The translations under genes were made by a program, and so were the position numbers. A stretch of DNA of 5,686 nt from an uncultured Micrococcales bacterium. GTDB lineage: Bacteria > Actinomycetota > Actinomycetes > Actinomycetales > Microbacteriaceae. The notes under the pieces are model-generated. The model was not told the DNA's origin and did no database searches. It saw only the letters and a list, made by a program, of their open reading frames with translations. The DNA lies in NCBI GenBank assembly GCA_903927775.1, contig CAIYOE010000135.1:1-5686 (forward strand). Direction: 5' to 3'. Within the stretch, counting starts at the first letter, position 1. Every line of letters begins with the position of its first letter. Below are positions 1 through 5,339 of this stretch, in pieces.

Positions 1-1
1 A

Positions 2-838
2 ACCGGCAAGATCGTGGCGCAGCGCGCTGCCGCCCGACTGATCGGCTACAGCTTGGAACTCGGTGGCAAGAACCCAATGATTGTTCTGCCAAGCGCCAAC
101 ATCAAGAAGGCCGCCAAGTTGGCGGTTACTAGCTCGGTGGCCAACACTGGCCAGCTGTGCGTCTCTATTGAACGCGTTTACGTGCCAAATGCCAGCATCG
201 ATGAGTTCATCGCTGCCGCTACCGCGATTGCTCAGAGCCTCAAGATTGAGAAAGACGGCGGATTCGAAAATGACCTGGGTACTCTTACCGGAGCAGCCCA
301 GTTCAAGCGATTCACCAGCATGCTAGCCGACGCCAAGAGCAAGGGTGCAACAGTTGCTGGCGGCGAGCCACAGCCTCAGATTGGCCCTTACTTTGTGAGC
401 CCGGCGATCGTTAGCCACATCCCTGCCGATGCAGATTTGGACCGCAAAGAAGTATTCGGACCAATTCTGCAGGTATACGGCTACGACTCCGTCGAAGACG
501 CCATCGAGGCAGCGAACGACACCGAATACGGTCTAAACGCATCTGTGATCGGCAATGCCAGCGAGGCAATGACCGTGGCCAAGCGCCTGCAAGCCGGCAG
601 CGTCAACATCAATGAGGGTTTCCGTGCCAGCTTTGCCAGCATGGATTCACCGATGGGCGGAGTTAAGCAATCTGGCCAGGGTCGCCGAAACGGTGACTAC
701 GGTTTGACTCGTTTTACGGAGGCCAAGGCGATTGGCCTAACCACCGGATTCTTAGCGTTGCCGAACACTGGTCGCGACTACGTTTTCATTCGCAAGTTGC
801 TGATTCTGCTAAGCCAGACTCTGCGACGCCTGCCCTAG
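2..838 (+). CDS. gabD: Aldehyde dehydrogenase, probably NADP-dependent succinate-semialdehyde dehydrogenase (3' part only)
   Basis: The gene is cut by the window edge; about 278 C-terminal residues are visible and the true start lies outside. Numbering from the GTG at base 14, the ALDH general-base motif ELGGKNP has its glutamate at residue 15 (bases 56-58). The catalytic cysteine is in NTGQLC at residue 49 (bases 158-160). The cofactor-contact motif KEVFGP lies at 145-150, and a C-terminal PMGGVKQSGQGRR segment follows at about 213-225. These are the hallmarks of an active NAD(P)+-dependent aldehyde dehydrogenase. The SLELGGKNP context and overall pattern resemble actinobacterial succinate-semialdehyde dehydrogenases, which oxidise succinate semialdehyde to succinate in the cytoplasm (GABA shunt or the 2-oxoglutarate bypass). 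Substrate assignment is by family resemblance; another ALDH subfamily is possible. About 40 residues, basic and hydrophobic, follow the catalytic domain. The last codons precede the exporter gene by 25 bp on the same strand. Confidence 0.75.
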   Translation, partial: TGKIVAQRAAARLIGYSLELGGKNPMIVLPSANIKKAAKLAVTSSVANTGQLCVSIERVYVPNASIDEFIAAATAIAQSLKIEKDGGFENDLGTLTGAAQFKRFTSMLADAKSKGATVAGGEPQPQIGPYFVSPAIVSHIPADADLDRKEVFGPILQVYGYDSVEDAIEAANDTEYGLNASVIGNASEAMTVAKRLQAGSVNINEGFRASFASMDSPMGGVKQSGQGRRNGDYGLTRFTEAKAIGLTTGFLALPNTGRDYVFIRKLLILLSQTLRRLP

Positions 839-850
839 CCGGCTCCGGCT
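837..850. repeat. Short GC-rich inverted repeat at the aldehyde dehydrogenase stop codon
   Basis: AGCCGG and CCGGCT are separated by CT, so a realistic RNA hairpin has a 5-bp stem and a GCTC loop. It overlaps the TAG stop and ends 1 bp before the proposed -10 box of the exporter gene. No T-run follows, so it is at best a weak terminator or a protein-binding dyad. Confidence 0.35.
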
Positions 851-851
851 C

Positions 852-857
852 TAAACT
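852..857 (+). promoter_or_regulatory. Putative -10 box for a leaderless exporter transcript
   Basis: TAAACT matches the actinobacterial -10 pattern TANNNT and lies exactly 6 nt before the ATG at 864. Transcription would therefore begin at or next to the start codon. No Shine-Dalgarno sequence is visible in the 25-bp gap, which supports a leaderless message. I see no convincing -35 box. Confidence 0.5.
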
Positions 858-863
858 GTTCGA

Positions 864-1508
864 ATGCCTACCCTTAGCCAACTGATCGGCTTCCTTGTCA
901 CTTCTATTGTGATTATTGCCATACCTGGGCCAAGCGTGGTTTTCTCGGTTGGACGAACTCTTGCGCTTGGTCGAAGCACTGGTTTGCTCACCGTAATCGG
1001 AAACGCTCTTGGAGGAAGCGTCTGGCTCTTAGCAACCGCATTTGGCGTGAGTACATTGCTGGTAGCTTTCCCCTGGCTGTTAGCCGCAGTGAAGATAGCG
1101 GGTGCCGCTTACCTTGGATACCTGGGTTTCAACACCATTCGCAAAAGTGGGGCGCAGCAGGCGCAGATTGAGCAGTCCAACCTGACACCCCAGAGCTCAT
1201 GGACCACGCTGAAGCAAGGTTTTTTGGTCGGGTTGAGTAACCCAAAGGTGGCCGTATTTTTCTTGGCCGTACTGCCCCAGTTCATCAATGAGGGCGGAAA
1301 CTTTACGGTTCAGTTTCTGGTCCTGGGTCTAACTTTCGAAGTACTTGGCATAATCGGCGACTCTACCTACGTTGTCGCAGCCGCGCTGGTAAGGGACTGG
1401 ATTCTGGTCAAGCCGACTCGACTTGGCCTAATCGTTCGGGCCGGCGGATCCATGATCATGGGGTTGGCAGCCTGGCTGCTAATCGCCTCTTTGCTCGAGG
1501 TGAAATAG
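864..1508 (+). CDS. LysE/RhtB-family amino-acid exporter
   Basis: This 214-residue integral membrane protein has the length usual for the LysE/RhtB family. The N-terminal signature is clear: a hydrophobic helix, then IPGPSVVFSVGRTLALGR at residues 20-37 and GNALGG at 46-51. Further family-typical blocks are KIAGAAYLGYLGF (77-89) and GFLVGLSNPKVAVFF followed by LPQF (119-140). About six hydrophobic segments can be counted (roughly 5-25, 40-65, 68-90, 120-140, 148-175, 188-211), with a polar loop at 94-118. Family members use the proton gradient to export amino acids or related small molecules from the cytoplasm. The substrate cannot be read from sequence, so I give no gene symbol. The ATG follows a -10-like TAAACT by 6 nt without a ribosome binding site. 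The gene ends 5 nt from the end of tatB on the opposite strand, leaving no room for a terminator outside coding sequence. Confidence 0.88.
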   Translation: MPTLSQLIGFLVTSIVIIAIPGPSVVFSVGRTLALGRSTGLLTVIGNALGGSVWLLATAFGVSTLLVAFPWLLAAVKIAGAAYLGYLGFNTIRKSGAQQAQIEQSNLTPQSSWTTLKQGFLVGLSNPKVAVFFLAVLPQFINEGGNFTVQFLVLGLTFEVLGIIGDSTYVVAAALVRDWILVKPTRLGLIVRAGGSMIMGLAAWLLIASLLEVK

Positions 1509-1513
1509 CCCGC

Positions 1514-1864
1514 CTAGGTGGCTTCGGGGTCGAAAGGCGCTGATTCCCCCGCTTGCAATTTGGTTACGGTCTTAACCGAAGCAGCTTCGCCTACCTGAAG
1601 GGTTGCAGCCTCAGGAGTCAAGTCTTCTAGCAGGGCCTCGCGAATAATGCGACGTGGGTCGTATTGGCGCGGATCAAGTTTGCGCCAATCCACTTCTTCG
1701 CCAAGTTCCTCGCTCAGTTGAGACTGCGCATTTTTGGCGTAATCGCGAGCGGCCCTAGCCCATTTGGCTAGTGTTCTGGAATACTCCGGCAGTCGCTGCG
1801 GACCAAGCACGACCACGGCAATAATCGCCAAGATCACAAGCTTTTCGCTGTCTATGCCAAACAC
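1514..1864 (-). CDS. tatB: Twin-arginine translocase subunit TatB
   Basis: This 116-residue protein has the TatA/B architecture. A very short N-terminus (MFGIDSEK) is followed by one transmembrane helix at about 9-20, the hinge GPQRLP at 21-26, and a charged amphipathic helix to about 55. The C-terminal tail is acidic and Pro/Ala-rich and is probably disordered. TatB binds TatC and twin-arginine signal peptides in the cytoplasmic membrane, allowing export of folded proteins. I chose TatB over TatA because of the acidic residue within the N-terminal segment, the length, and the segment DWRKLDPRQYDPRRIIREAL (59-78), which I associate with actinobacterial TatB. The M. tuberculosis homologue (Rv1224) also lies near an O-methyltransferase gene (Rv1220c). 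The start is GTG, without a Shine-Dalgarno sequence but with TAACCT 6 nt upstream, indicating a leaderless transcript. No tatC or tatA is in the window. Confidence 0.85.
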   Translation of the reverse strand: MFGIDSEKLVILAIIAVVVLGPQRLPEYSRTLAKWARAARDYAKNAQSQLSEELGEEVDWRKLDPRQYDPRRIIREALLEDLTPEAATLQVGEAASVKTVTKLQAGESAPFDPEAT

Positions 1865-1869
1865 CCTTA

Positions 1870-1880
1870 AAGGTTACCTT
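1870..1880. repeat. Palindrome AAGGT-T-ACCTT in the tatB/methyltransferase spacer
   Basis: This is a perfect 5+1+5 inverted repeat. Read on the minus strand it is AAGGTAACCTT and contains the proposed tatB -10 box. The identical minus-strand 11-mer occurs at 5329-5339, there covering the dapD -10 box. It is either a shared extended promoter element or an operator. Confidence 0.55.
1871..1876 (-). promoter_or_regulatory. Putative -10 box for a leaderless tatB transcript
   Basis: On the minus strand TAACCT (TANNNT) is followed by exactly 6 nt and then the GTG start of tatB. This is the same geometry as for the exporter gene and dapE. There is no ribosome binding site between them. Confidence 0.5.
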
Positions 1881-1912
1881 GCGGCTACACCGCTTTAGGG
1901 CATCGCCCTTTT
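1881..1912 (+). promoter_or_regulatory. Two tandem small hairpins upstream of the methyltransferase gene, the second followed by TTT
   Basis: The first hairpin is GCGG-CTACA-CCGC (1881-1893). The second is AGGGC-ATC-GCCCT (1897-1909), followed by TTT. The second has the layout of a minimal Rho-independent terminator on the plus strand and lies 25 nt before the methyltransferase ATG. Stems of 4-5 bp are weak, so an attenuator role is speculative. A binding site for a DNA-binding regulator would look similar. Confidence 0.25.
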
Positions 1913-1917
1913 AGACT
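1912..1917 (+). promoter_or_regulatory. Candidate -10 box for the methyltransferase gene
   Basis: TAGACT fits TANNNT. Initiation about 7 nt downstream would give a leader of only about 11 nt that still contains the AGGAGG ribosome binding site. No -35 match is evident, so this is tentative. Confidence 0.25.
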
Positions 1918-1923
1918 TGGCGC

Positions 1924-1929
1924 AGGAGG
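1924..1929 (+). promoter_or_regulatory. Ribosome binding site that sets the methyltransferase start
   Basis: AGGAGG lies 5 nt before the ATG at 1935. This consensus site favours that ATG over an upstream in-frame TTG at 1917, which has no such site and would place AGGAGG inside the coding region. Confidence 0.8.
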
Positions 1930-1934
1930 GCCAA

Positions 1935-2591
1935 ATGGTAGACAAAATCAGCAGTTGGAAATACGCCGAAGAATTCGCGGTGGAATCCGAGTCGATCGTT
2001 CGCGCCCGAATGCGAGCCAGCGAAATCGGTGTCGAGAGCGTGACACCGAGCGTTGGCTCCCACCTCGCAGTTTTGGCCAGCGCCACCTCGGCCAAGGCAA
2101 TTGTTGAGGCTGGCACCGGAACCGGCGTTAGTGGACTCTGGTTGCTTCATGGCGCACCGGGAGCCGTTTTGGCCACCATCGATGTGGAACCCGAGCATCA
2201 GGCGGCTGCAAAGTTAGCGTTTACCGAGGCAGAGATCAAATCCAGCCAAACCCGAGTGATTAGCGGCCGCGCCATAGACGTGATGAGTAACATGGCGGAT
2301 GGCGCCTACGACCTGGTTTTCTTGGATGCCGACCGCGACACCATAGAAGAGCAGCTGGTGGAAGCTCAGCGGCTGCTAAGAGTTGGCGGTGTAGTGGCGA
2401 TTGCACACGCGCTTTGGCGCGACCGCGTCCCTGACCCGGCCATGCGCGACGAAGCCACCACCATTTACCGCGATGTAATCAAGTTTTTTAGCGGCAATAA
2501 ATTCTTTGCCACTGCGTTATCCCCGGCCGGCGACGGGCTTTTGATAGCAAGCAAACTGACGCCCTACGTTGTGGCTGTGGGCGAACTGTAA
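1935..2591 (+). CDS. SAM-dependent O-methyltransferase, family 3 (Methyltransf_3, class I fold)
   Basis: This 218-residue cytoplasmic protein has a Rossmann-type methyltransferase domain. The SAM-binding glycine motif is IVEAGTGTGVSG at 56-67. The acidic end of strand beta-2 is TIDVEP (D83). The family acidic motif is LVFLDADRD at 127-135. ALWRDRVPDPAMRDEAT at 159-175 matches the active-site segment of the bacterial catechol/caffeoyl-CoA O-methyltransferase-like group. The acceptor substrate is unknown. The M. tuberculosis counterpart is probably Rv1220c, which lies beside sigE and upstream of tatB; here the gene is divergent from tatB with no sigma factor between them. It has the clearest ribosome binding site in the window, unlike the leaderless genes around it. 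It ends at a shared bidirectional terminator facing the DUF3117 gene. Confidence 0.85.
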   Translation: MVDKISSWKYAEEFAVESESIVRARMRASEIGVESVTPSVGSHLAVLASATSAKAIVEAGTGTGVSGLWLLHGAPGAVLATIDVEPEHQAAAKLAFTEAEIKSSQTRVISGRAIDVMSNMADGAYDLVFLDADRDTIEEQLVEAQRLLRVGGVVAIAHALWRDRVPDPAMRDEATTIYRDVIKFFSGNKFFATALSPAGDGLLIASKLTPYVVAVGEL

Positions 2592-2608
2592 GAGCAGTTT
2601 TAAAAACT

Positions 2609-2638
2609 AATCGGGTCGATCATGTGATCGACCCGATT
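2609..2638. terminator. Strong bidirectional Rho-independent terminator
   Basis: AATCGGGTCGATCA and TGATCGACCCGATT are perfect 14-base arms around a central TG, giving about 13 bp of stem with a realistic 4-nt loop. On the plus strand TTTAGATTTAAC follows, and on the minus strand TTAGTTTTTAAAA follows, so both exits are T-rich. It lies between the convergent ends of the methyltransferase and DUF3117 genes and should stop transcription from both. Confidence 0.88.
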
Positions 2639-2655
2639 TAGATTTAACTCAATTT

Positions 2656-2829
2656 TTAGCGGTTTACGACGCCGTCTAGAACCTGGTAAAGACGGTTTGC
2701 CTCTTCTTCGTTTACCGAAACAACAAGACGGCCTCCGCCTTCTAGTGGTACACGAAGAATGATAAGACCACGTGGTTCGCGCTCGGCTTCCATTGGTCCG
2801 TCTCCGGTGCGTGGCTTCATTGCTGCCAT
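2656..2829 (-). CDS. DUF3117 family small protein (conserved, function unknown)
   Basis: This 57-residue protein starts MAAMKPRTGDGPMEA, the highly conserved opening of the actinobacterial DUF3117 family. The rest of the family pattern follows: an aliphatic strand and RVPLEGGGRLVVSV (about 27-40), then an acidic helix EEEANRLYQVLDGVV. It has no signal peptide or membrane segment, so it is presumably cytoplasmic. An in-frame start 9 codons upstream exists. I chose the ATG at 2829 because the family consensus begins there and an AAGGAG site precedes it by 7 nt. The M. tuberculosis homologue is Rv1211, located between dapE and the sigE-tatB cluster, consistent with the neighbours here. Its function is not established. 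It has its own spacer and probably its own promoter. Confidence 0.9.
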   Translation of the reverse strand: MAAMKPRTGDGPMEAEREPRGLIILRVPLEGGGRLVVSVNEEEANRLYQVLDGVVNR

Positions 2830-2836
2830 GGAACAA

Positions 2837-2842
2837 CTCCTT
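2837..2842 (-). promoter_or_regulatory. Ribosome binding site of the DUF3117 gene
   Basis: On the minus strand AAGGAG precedes the ATG by 7 nt. It decides between the MAAMKPRT start and the longer reading frame that begins 9 codons earlier. Confidence 0.8.
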
Positions 2843-2851
2843 GTAATGCTT

Positions 2852-2866
2852 GGCATAATCCATGCC
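2852..2866. repeat. Small inverted repeat in the DUF3117 leader
   Basis: GGCAT-AATCC-ATGCC forms a 5-bp stem with a 5-nt loop. If transcription starts from the proposed promoter at 2875-2880, the hairpin is near the 5' end of the message and ends 9 nt before the ribosome binding site. It may stabilise the mRNA or be fortuitous. Confidence 0.35.
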
Positions 2867-2874
2867 TCTCTACA

Positions 2875-2880
2875 ATTATC
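2875..2880 (-). promoter_or_regulatory. Putative extended -10 box for the DUF3117 gene
   Basis: On the minus strand TGGGATAAT matches the extended -10 form TGN followed by GATAAT (5 of 6 to TATAAT). Initiation about 7 nt downstream would give a leader of roughly 35-40 nt. The -35 region, TTTAGT at 17-bp spacing, is weak, as tolerated by extended -10 promoters. Confidence 0.45.
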
Positions 2881-3001
2881 CCAGAGGGCGCAGGGGCACT
2901 AAACCGAATTTGACCCCGCTCGCTTTCGACTTGATAACGGTTAGGCAAACAAAGTGTTTACTTTATCGAATCCGGCACTACACTCAGCGGTCATTTTGGC
3001 A

Positions 3002-3030
3002 CACGCCTGCTCCCGCATTACGGGGGCGTG
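3002..3030 (-). terminator. Strong hairpin enclosing the glycosyltransferase stop codon
   Basis: CACGCC pairs with GGCGTG (6 bp), and CCCG pairs with CGGG (4 bp) around a 5-nt loop, with a 4-nt bulge on one side. In the minus-strand message the loop is TAATG, so the TAA stop codon lies in the loop. There is no T-run after it, so it is not a classical intrinsic terminator; 3'-end protection or pausing is an alternative. Confidence 0.5.
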
Positions 3031-4241
3031 AAGTCCGGGCTTTGATAGACCCAGCAGATCGCCAACCAAACCATTTGAAGCACTGTCAACCCCACCAGCA
3101 AGAACCATTTCGCCAGACGAGACAGGTTTGCGGTTCTAAGGGCAAACGCGGCCACCAAAGGAAAGGCCGGCATCAAAATTCTGAAAGTGCTGCTCTGAGG
3201 GTTGAAGAACAGCAAAACGTAGAACAAGTAGGCGCCCACCCACAGCCGTAGCTCATAACCCAGCGTCTTGACCGTCTTGGTGAATAGCAGCCAGACAATA
3301 CCCAGTAGCAAAGCGATGACAAACATCGGTGCCCAAAAAACGCCGAACATGCTGGCACCCAAGTTTGCCCAACCACCAAACCACTCCAGTTGCCGATGCG
3401 GATCGGCCGAACGCCAGGCCAATTCGGTCTGGGTGTAGGCGTCGATGCGACCGGTGGCCCACCAGGCAAAAAGCGGCCAGGCCAAACCCAACACTCCACT
3501 AAGCAAAGTCAATATGGCAAGTTTCCAGCGCTCCACGCGAGGGAATTCATCGAAGCCTTTTTTATCGCGCCACCATCGCAACAACCACATGAGTGCCAGC
3601 ATCAACGCAAAAGAGACCATGCCCGGACGAGTAATACTGAGCCCAATCATTGCGGGCAAGGCCATAAAGTACCTGTGCTGCATGAGGTAATACAGCGCTA
3701 TTGCAAGCAGCAGCAGACCCAGAGTCTCGGCGTAGCCGGTTTGCAGAACCGCGCTACAAACCGAGAAACCAAACAGAGTCACAGCCCAAAGCGAAACGCT
3801 GTCGCTGAACCGCAGGGCGAAAATCTTGTAGAGGAACAGAGCCAAGATAAAGCTCAGCAGCAGGCTCACGGTAGGCGCCATGAACTTCCACTCGATAACG
3901 TCGCCGGTAACCGAAGTCATGGCACGAACCAAGAGCGGGAAACCGGGCATAAACGCCCAGGCGTTCTGTGCCACTGCACCGTTGGGCTCAATCGGCAGGT
4001 GCACGGAATAGCCAGGCAGGTCACCCAAGCCGAAGTCGAAAATCTTTTGATACCAACCCACGTCCCAAAAGGTCAGGAAGTCAAAATAATTGGGATTCGA
4101 TTTCGGAACCCAATAGCTGGGGCCTTCAATGCTGGCAGCCCAAAGAAAGAGCGCGGTTGCGGTGAGGCGTGTGAAGGCCCAGGCGCTAAGGACACGGAAC
4201 CACCATTCGGTGACCCAAAGATTTTTTAGGCGGTCAACCAC
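3018..4241 (-). CDS. PIG-V-like GT-C family membrane glycosyltransferase (putative mannosyltransferase)
   Basis: This 407-residue polytopic protein has around 8-10 hydrophobic segments. An N-terminal helix (about 17-36) leads into the motif FWDVGWYQKI (58-67), whose aspartate at 60 sits where GT-C enzymes carry their catalytic acid in the first external loop. Further PIG-V-like blocks are AFMPGFPLLVRAM (96-108), QTGYAETLGLLLLAIALYYL (167-186), ITRPGM (203-208) and STFRILMPAFPL (351-362). Family members transfer sugars from polyprenyl-phosphate donors on the outer face of the membrane. In actinobacteria this suggests envelope glycan, lipoglycan or protein mannosylation, but donor and acceptor are inferred. 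The GTG start overlaps the end of dapE by 16 bp and follows directly on an in-frame TAA, so no longer start is possible. The overlap suggests translational coupling. The upstream purine run GAAGAGG is poorly spaced. Confidence 0.7.
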   Translation of the reverse strand: MVDRLKNLWVTEWWFRVLSAWAFTRLTATALFLWAASIEGPSYWVPKSNPNYFDFLTFWDVGWYQKIFDFGLGDLPGYSVHLPIEPNGAVAQNAWAFMPGFPLLVRAMTSVTGDVIEWKFMAPTVSLLLSFILALFLYKIFALRFSDSVSLWAVTLFGFSVCSAVLQTGYAETLGLLLLAIALYYLMQHRYFMALPAMIGLSITRPGMVSFALMLALMWLLRWWRDKKGFDEFPRVERWKLAILTLLSGVLGLAWPLFAWWATGRIDAYTQTELAWRSADPHRQLEWFGGWANLGASMFGVFWAPMFVIALLLGIVWLLFTKTVKTLGYELRLWVGAYLFYVLLFFNPQSSTFRILMPAFPLVAAFALRTANLSRLAKWFLLVGLTVLQMVWLAICWVYQSPDFTPP

Positions 4242-5317
4242 TTACGCAGGGCCTCTTCGCATTCATAAATTTGAGCAACGGGAACGGATTCGTCGTCGGC
4301 GTGGGCCTTGTTCGGATCTCCTGGACCAAAGTTAACCGCTGGAACTCCGAGTTCGCTGAAGCGAGCTACGTCTGTCCATCCGTATTTTGGTTTTGCTCTC
4401 AGGCCGGTGGCGGCCATAAAAGCTGCTGCCGCGGGCTGGTCTAAACCTGGACGGGCACCACCTGCAGAATCCGTAACCACAAGGTCGAAGCCTTGGAAAA
4501 CCTCTCGCAAATGCGCCTCGGCTTCTGCTACCGACCTGCTGGGGGCGAATCTAAAGTTGATGGTTGCGGTAGCTGAATCCGGAATCACATTGGTGGCGAT
4601 TCCACCCTTGATCAGCACCGCGTTCAGGCTCTCTCGATAAACCAATCCTTCGACTTCGATTTCCTGAGTTTGATAAGCGTTCAGCCGGTTTAGCACCTCG
4701 GCCACGCCATGAATAGCGTTCTTTCCCATCCACGGGCGGGCACTGTGCGCCTTCACGCCGTGCGTGGTCACATCGATGCGCATTGTGCCATTGCAGCCAC
4801 CCTCGATTCCCGCCGACGACGGCTCGCAAAGCACCGCAAAGTCGCCCTGCAGCAACTCTGGTCGATTGCGGCTGATACGGCCGAGTCCGTTTAGGTCAGC
4901 TGCCACTTCTTCGTGGTCATAGAAGATCCAGGTGATGTCCGCGTTTGGGTTGGTGAGTTCGGCGGCCAACTTGAGCTGCACCGCAACACCGGCTTTCATG
5001 TCCACGGTTCCGCGGCCCCAAAGGTGCTTTTCGTTTCCGTTAGGGCCTTCGATGTCCACAAAGCGAGTCGGCAGATTGTCTGCAACTGGAACGGTGTCGA
5101 TATGACCGGCGATCAAAACGCGAGTTGGGCGGCCAAGATTGGTTCGTGCCACAATCGCGTCGGCGTCGCGGATTACCTCTAGGTGCGAGCATGCCCGCAG
5201 TGCGGTTTCAATCAGGTCGGCGAGCGCCTTCTCGTTCCCAGACACACTCTGCACATCGCAGACTTGGCGGGTCAATTCCACCGCATCGATGGTTAGGTCT
5301 AACTTGGTTTCAGGCAC
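4226..5317 (-). CDS. dapE: Succinyl-diaminopimelate desuccinylase DapE
   Basis: This 363-residue M20 peptidase-family protein has the expected DapE length. Metal-site residues are all visible: H72 and D74 in AGHIDTVPV, D106 in GRGTVDMKAG, E136-E137 in YDHEEVA (general base and ligand), E165 in CEPS, and H339 in NKAHADDES. KAHSARPWMGKNAIHG (189-204) and IKGGIATNVIPD (236-247) are the lid/dimerisation-domain motifs. The enzyme hydrolyses N-succinyl-LL-2,6-diaminopimelate to succinate and LL-diaminopimelate in the cytoplasm, feeding peptidoglycan and lysine synthesis. The divergent dapD gene supports DapE over other M20 amidohydrolases. The start is GTG with no ribosome binding site. TAGGCT lies 6 nt upstream, so the message is probably leaderless. 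The next gene, a membrane glycosyltransferase, starts within its last codons. Confidence 0.93.
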   Translation of the reverse strand: MPETKLDLTIDAVELTRQVCDVQSVSGNEKALADLIETALRACSHLEVIRDADAIVARTNLGRPTRVLIAGHIDTVPVADNLPTRFVDIEGPNGNEKHLWGRGTVDMKAGVAVQLKLAAELTNPNADITWIFYDHEEVAADLNGLGRISRNRPELLQGDFAVLCEPSSAGIEGGCNGTMRIDVTTHGVKAHSARPWMGKNAIHGVAEVLNRLNAYQTQEIEVEGLVYRESLNAVLIKGGIATNVIPDSATATINFRFAPSRSVAEAEAHLREVFQGFDLVVTDSAGGARPGLDQPAAAAFMAATGLRAKPKYGWTDVARFSELGVPAVNFGPGDPNKAHADDESVPVAQIYECEEALRKWLTA

Positions 5318-5323
5318 GTTCTA

Positions 5324-5329
5324 AGCCTA
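5324..5329 (-). promoter_or_regulatory. Putative -10 box for a leaderless dapE transcript
   Basis: On the minus strand TAGGCT is followed by exactly 6 nt and the GTG start of dapE. The matching -35 region (TACTCA at 17-bp spacing, weak) would fall over the dapD start codon. Confidence 0.5.
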
Positions 5330-5339
5330 AGGTAACCTT
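5329..5339. repeat. Palindrome AAGGT-A-ACCTT in the dapE/dapD spacer
   Basis: This perfect 5+1+5 inverted repeat lies between and partly over the two divergent -10 boxes. The same 11-mer, on the opposite strand, lies upstream of tatB at 1870-1880. An operator here could affect both dap genes at once; alternatively GGTAACCT is simply a preferred extended -10 sequence. Confidence 0.55.
5333..5338 (+). promoter_or_regulatory. Putative -10 box for a leaderless dapD transcript
   Basis: TAACCT is followed by 7 nt and the GTG start of dapD, the same hexamer and near-identical spacing as at tatB. Only 4 bp separate it from the divergent dapE -10 box. The -35 region would fall at about 5310-5315, at the dapE start codon. 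Confidence 0.5.

Larger units (their letters stand above)
2830..3017. other. 188-bp spacer between the DUF3117 and glycosyltransferase genes
   Basis: Apart from the DUF3117 leader and promoter, the spacer holds a plus-strand promoter-like pair: TTGACC at 2910-2915 and GATAAC at 2933-2938 with 17-bp spacing. It also has a weak hairpin, AAAGT-GTTT-ACTTT, at 2951-2964. A 17-codon minus-strand frame (MTAECSAG...) lacks a well-spaced ribosome binding site and I do not call it a gene. No tRNA or known RNA family is recognisable. Confidence 0.4.

Noticed and set aside
1508..1523. Possible terminator between the convergent exporter and tatB genes
   Set aside because: The dyad around CCTAGG has too small a loop, a G-U pair and no T-run. 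The genes seem to run into each other without a dedicated terminator.
1917..1934. TTG start for the methyltransferase, 6 codons upstream
   Set aside because: The AGGAGG site lies inside this extension and is ideally spaced for the ATG at 1935.
1911..2198. Minus-strand frames antisense to the methyltransferase
   Set aside because: They oppose a gene with complete SAM-binding motifs, and show no motif or ribosome binding site of their own.
2830..2856. Nine-codon N-terminal extension of the DUF3117 protein
   Set aside because: The extension would contain the AAGGAG ribosome binding site and precede the conserved MAAMKPRTGDGP start.
2600..2863. 87-codon minus-strand frame overlapping the DUF3117 gene in another frame
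   Set aside because: It is Arg/Ser-rich and reads through the terminator hairpin; the DUF3117 frame is clearly the coding one.
2941..2964. DtxR/IdeR-like iron box (TTAGGCAAAC...)
   Set aside because: Only the left part resembles the TTAGGTTAG half-site; the right half lacks the matching dyad.
2862..3251. 129-codon plus-strand open frame spanning the spacer and the glycosyltransferase 3' end
   Set aside because: Its composition is low in hydrophobic core residues and has no recognisable family. More than half lies antisense to a well-supported gene.
3390..4229. 279-codon plus-strand open frame antisense to the glycosyltransferase gene
   Set aside because: Its translation is rich in Gln, His, Lys and Arg with no domain or motif, as expected for the complement of a hydrophobic membrane-protein gene. 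It also has no ribosome binding site.
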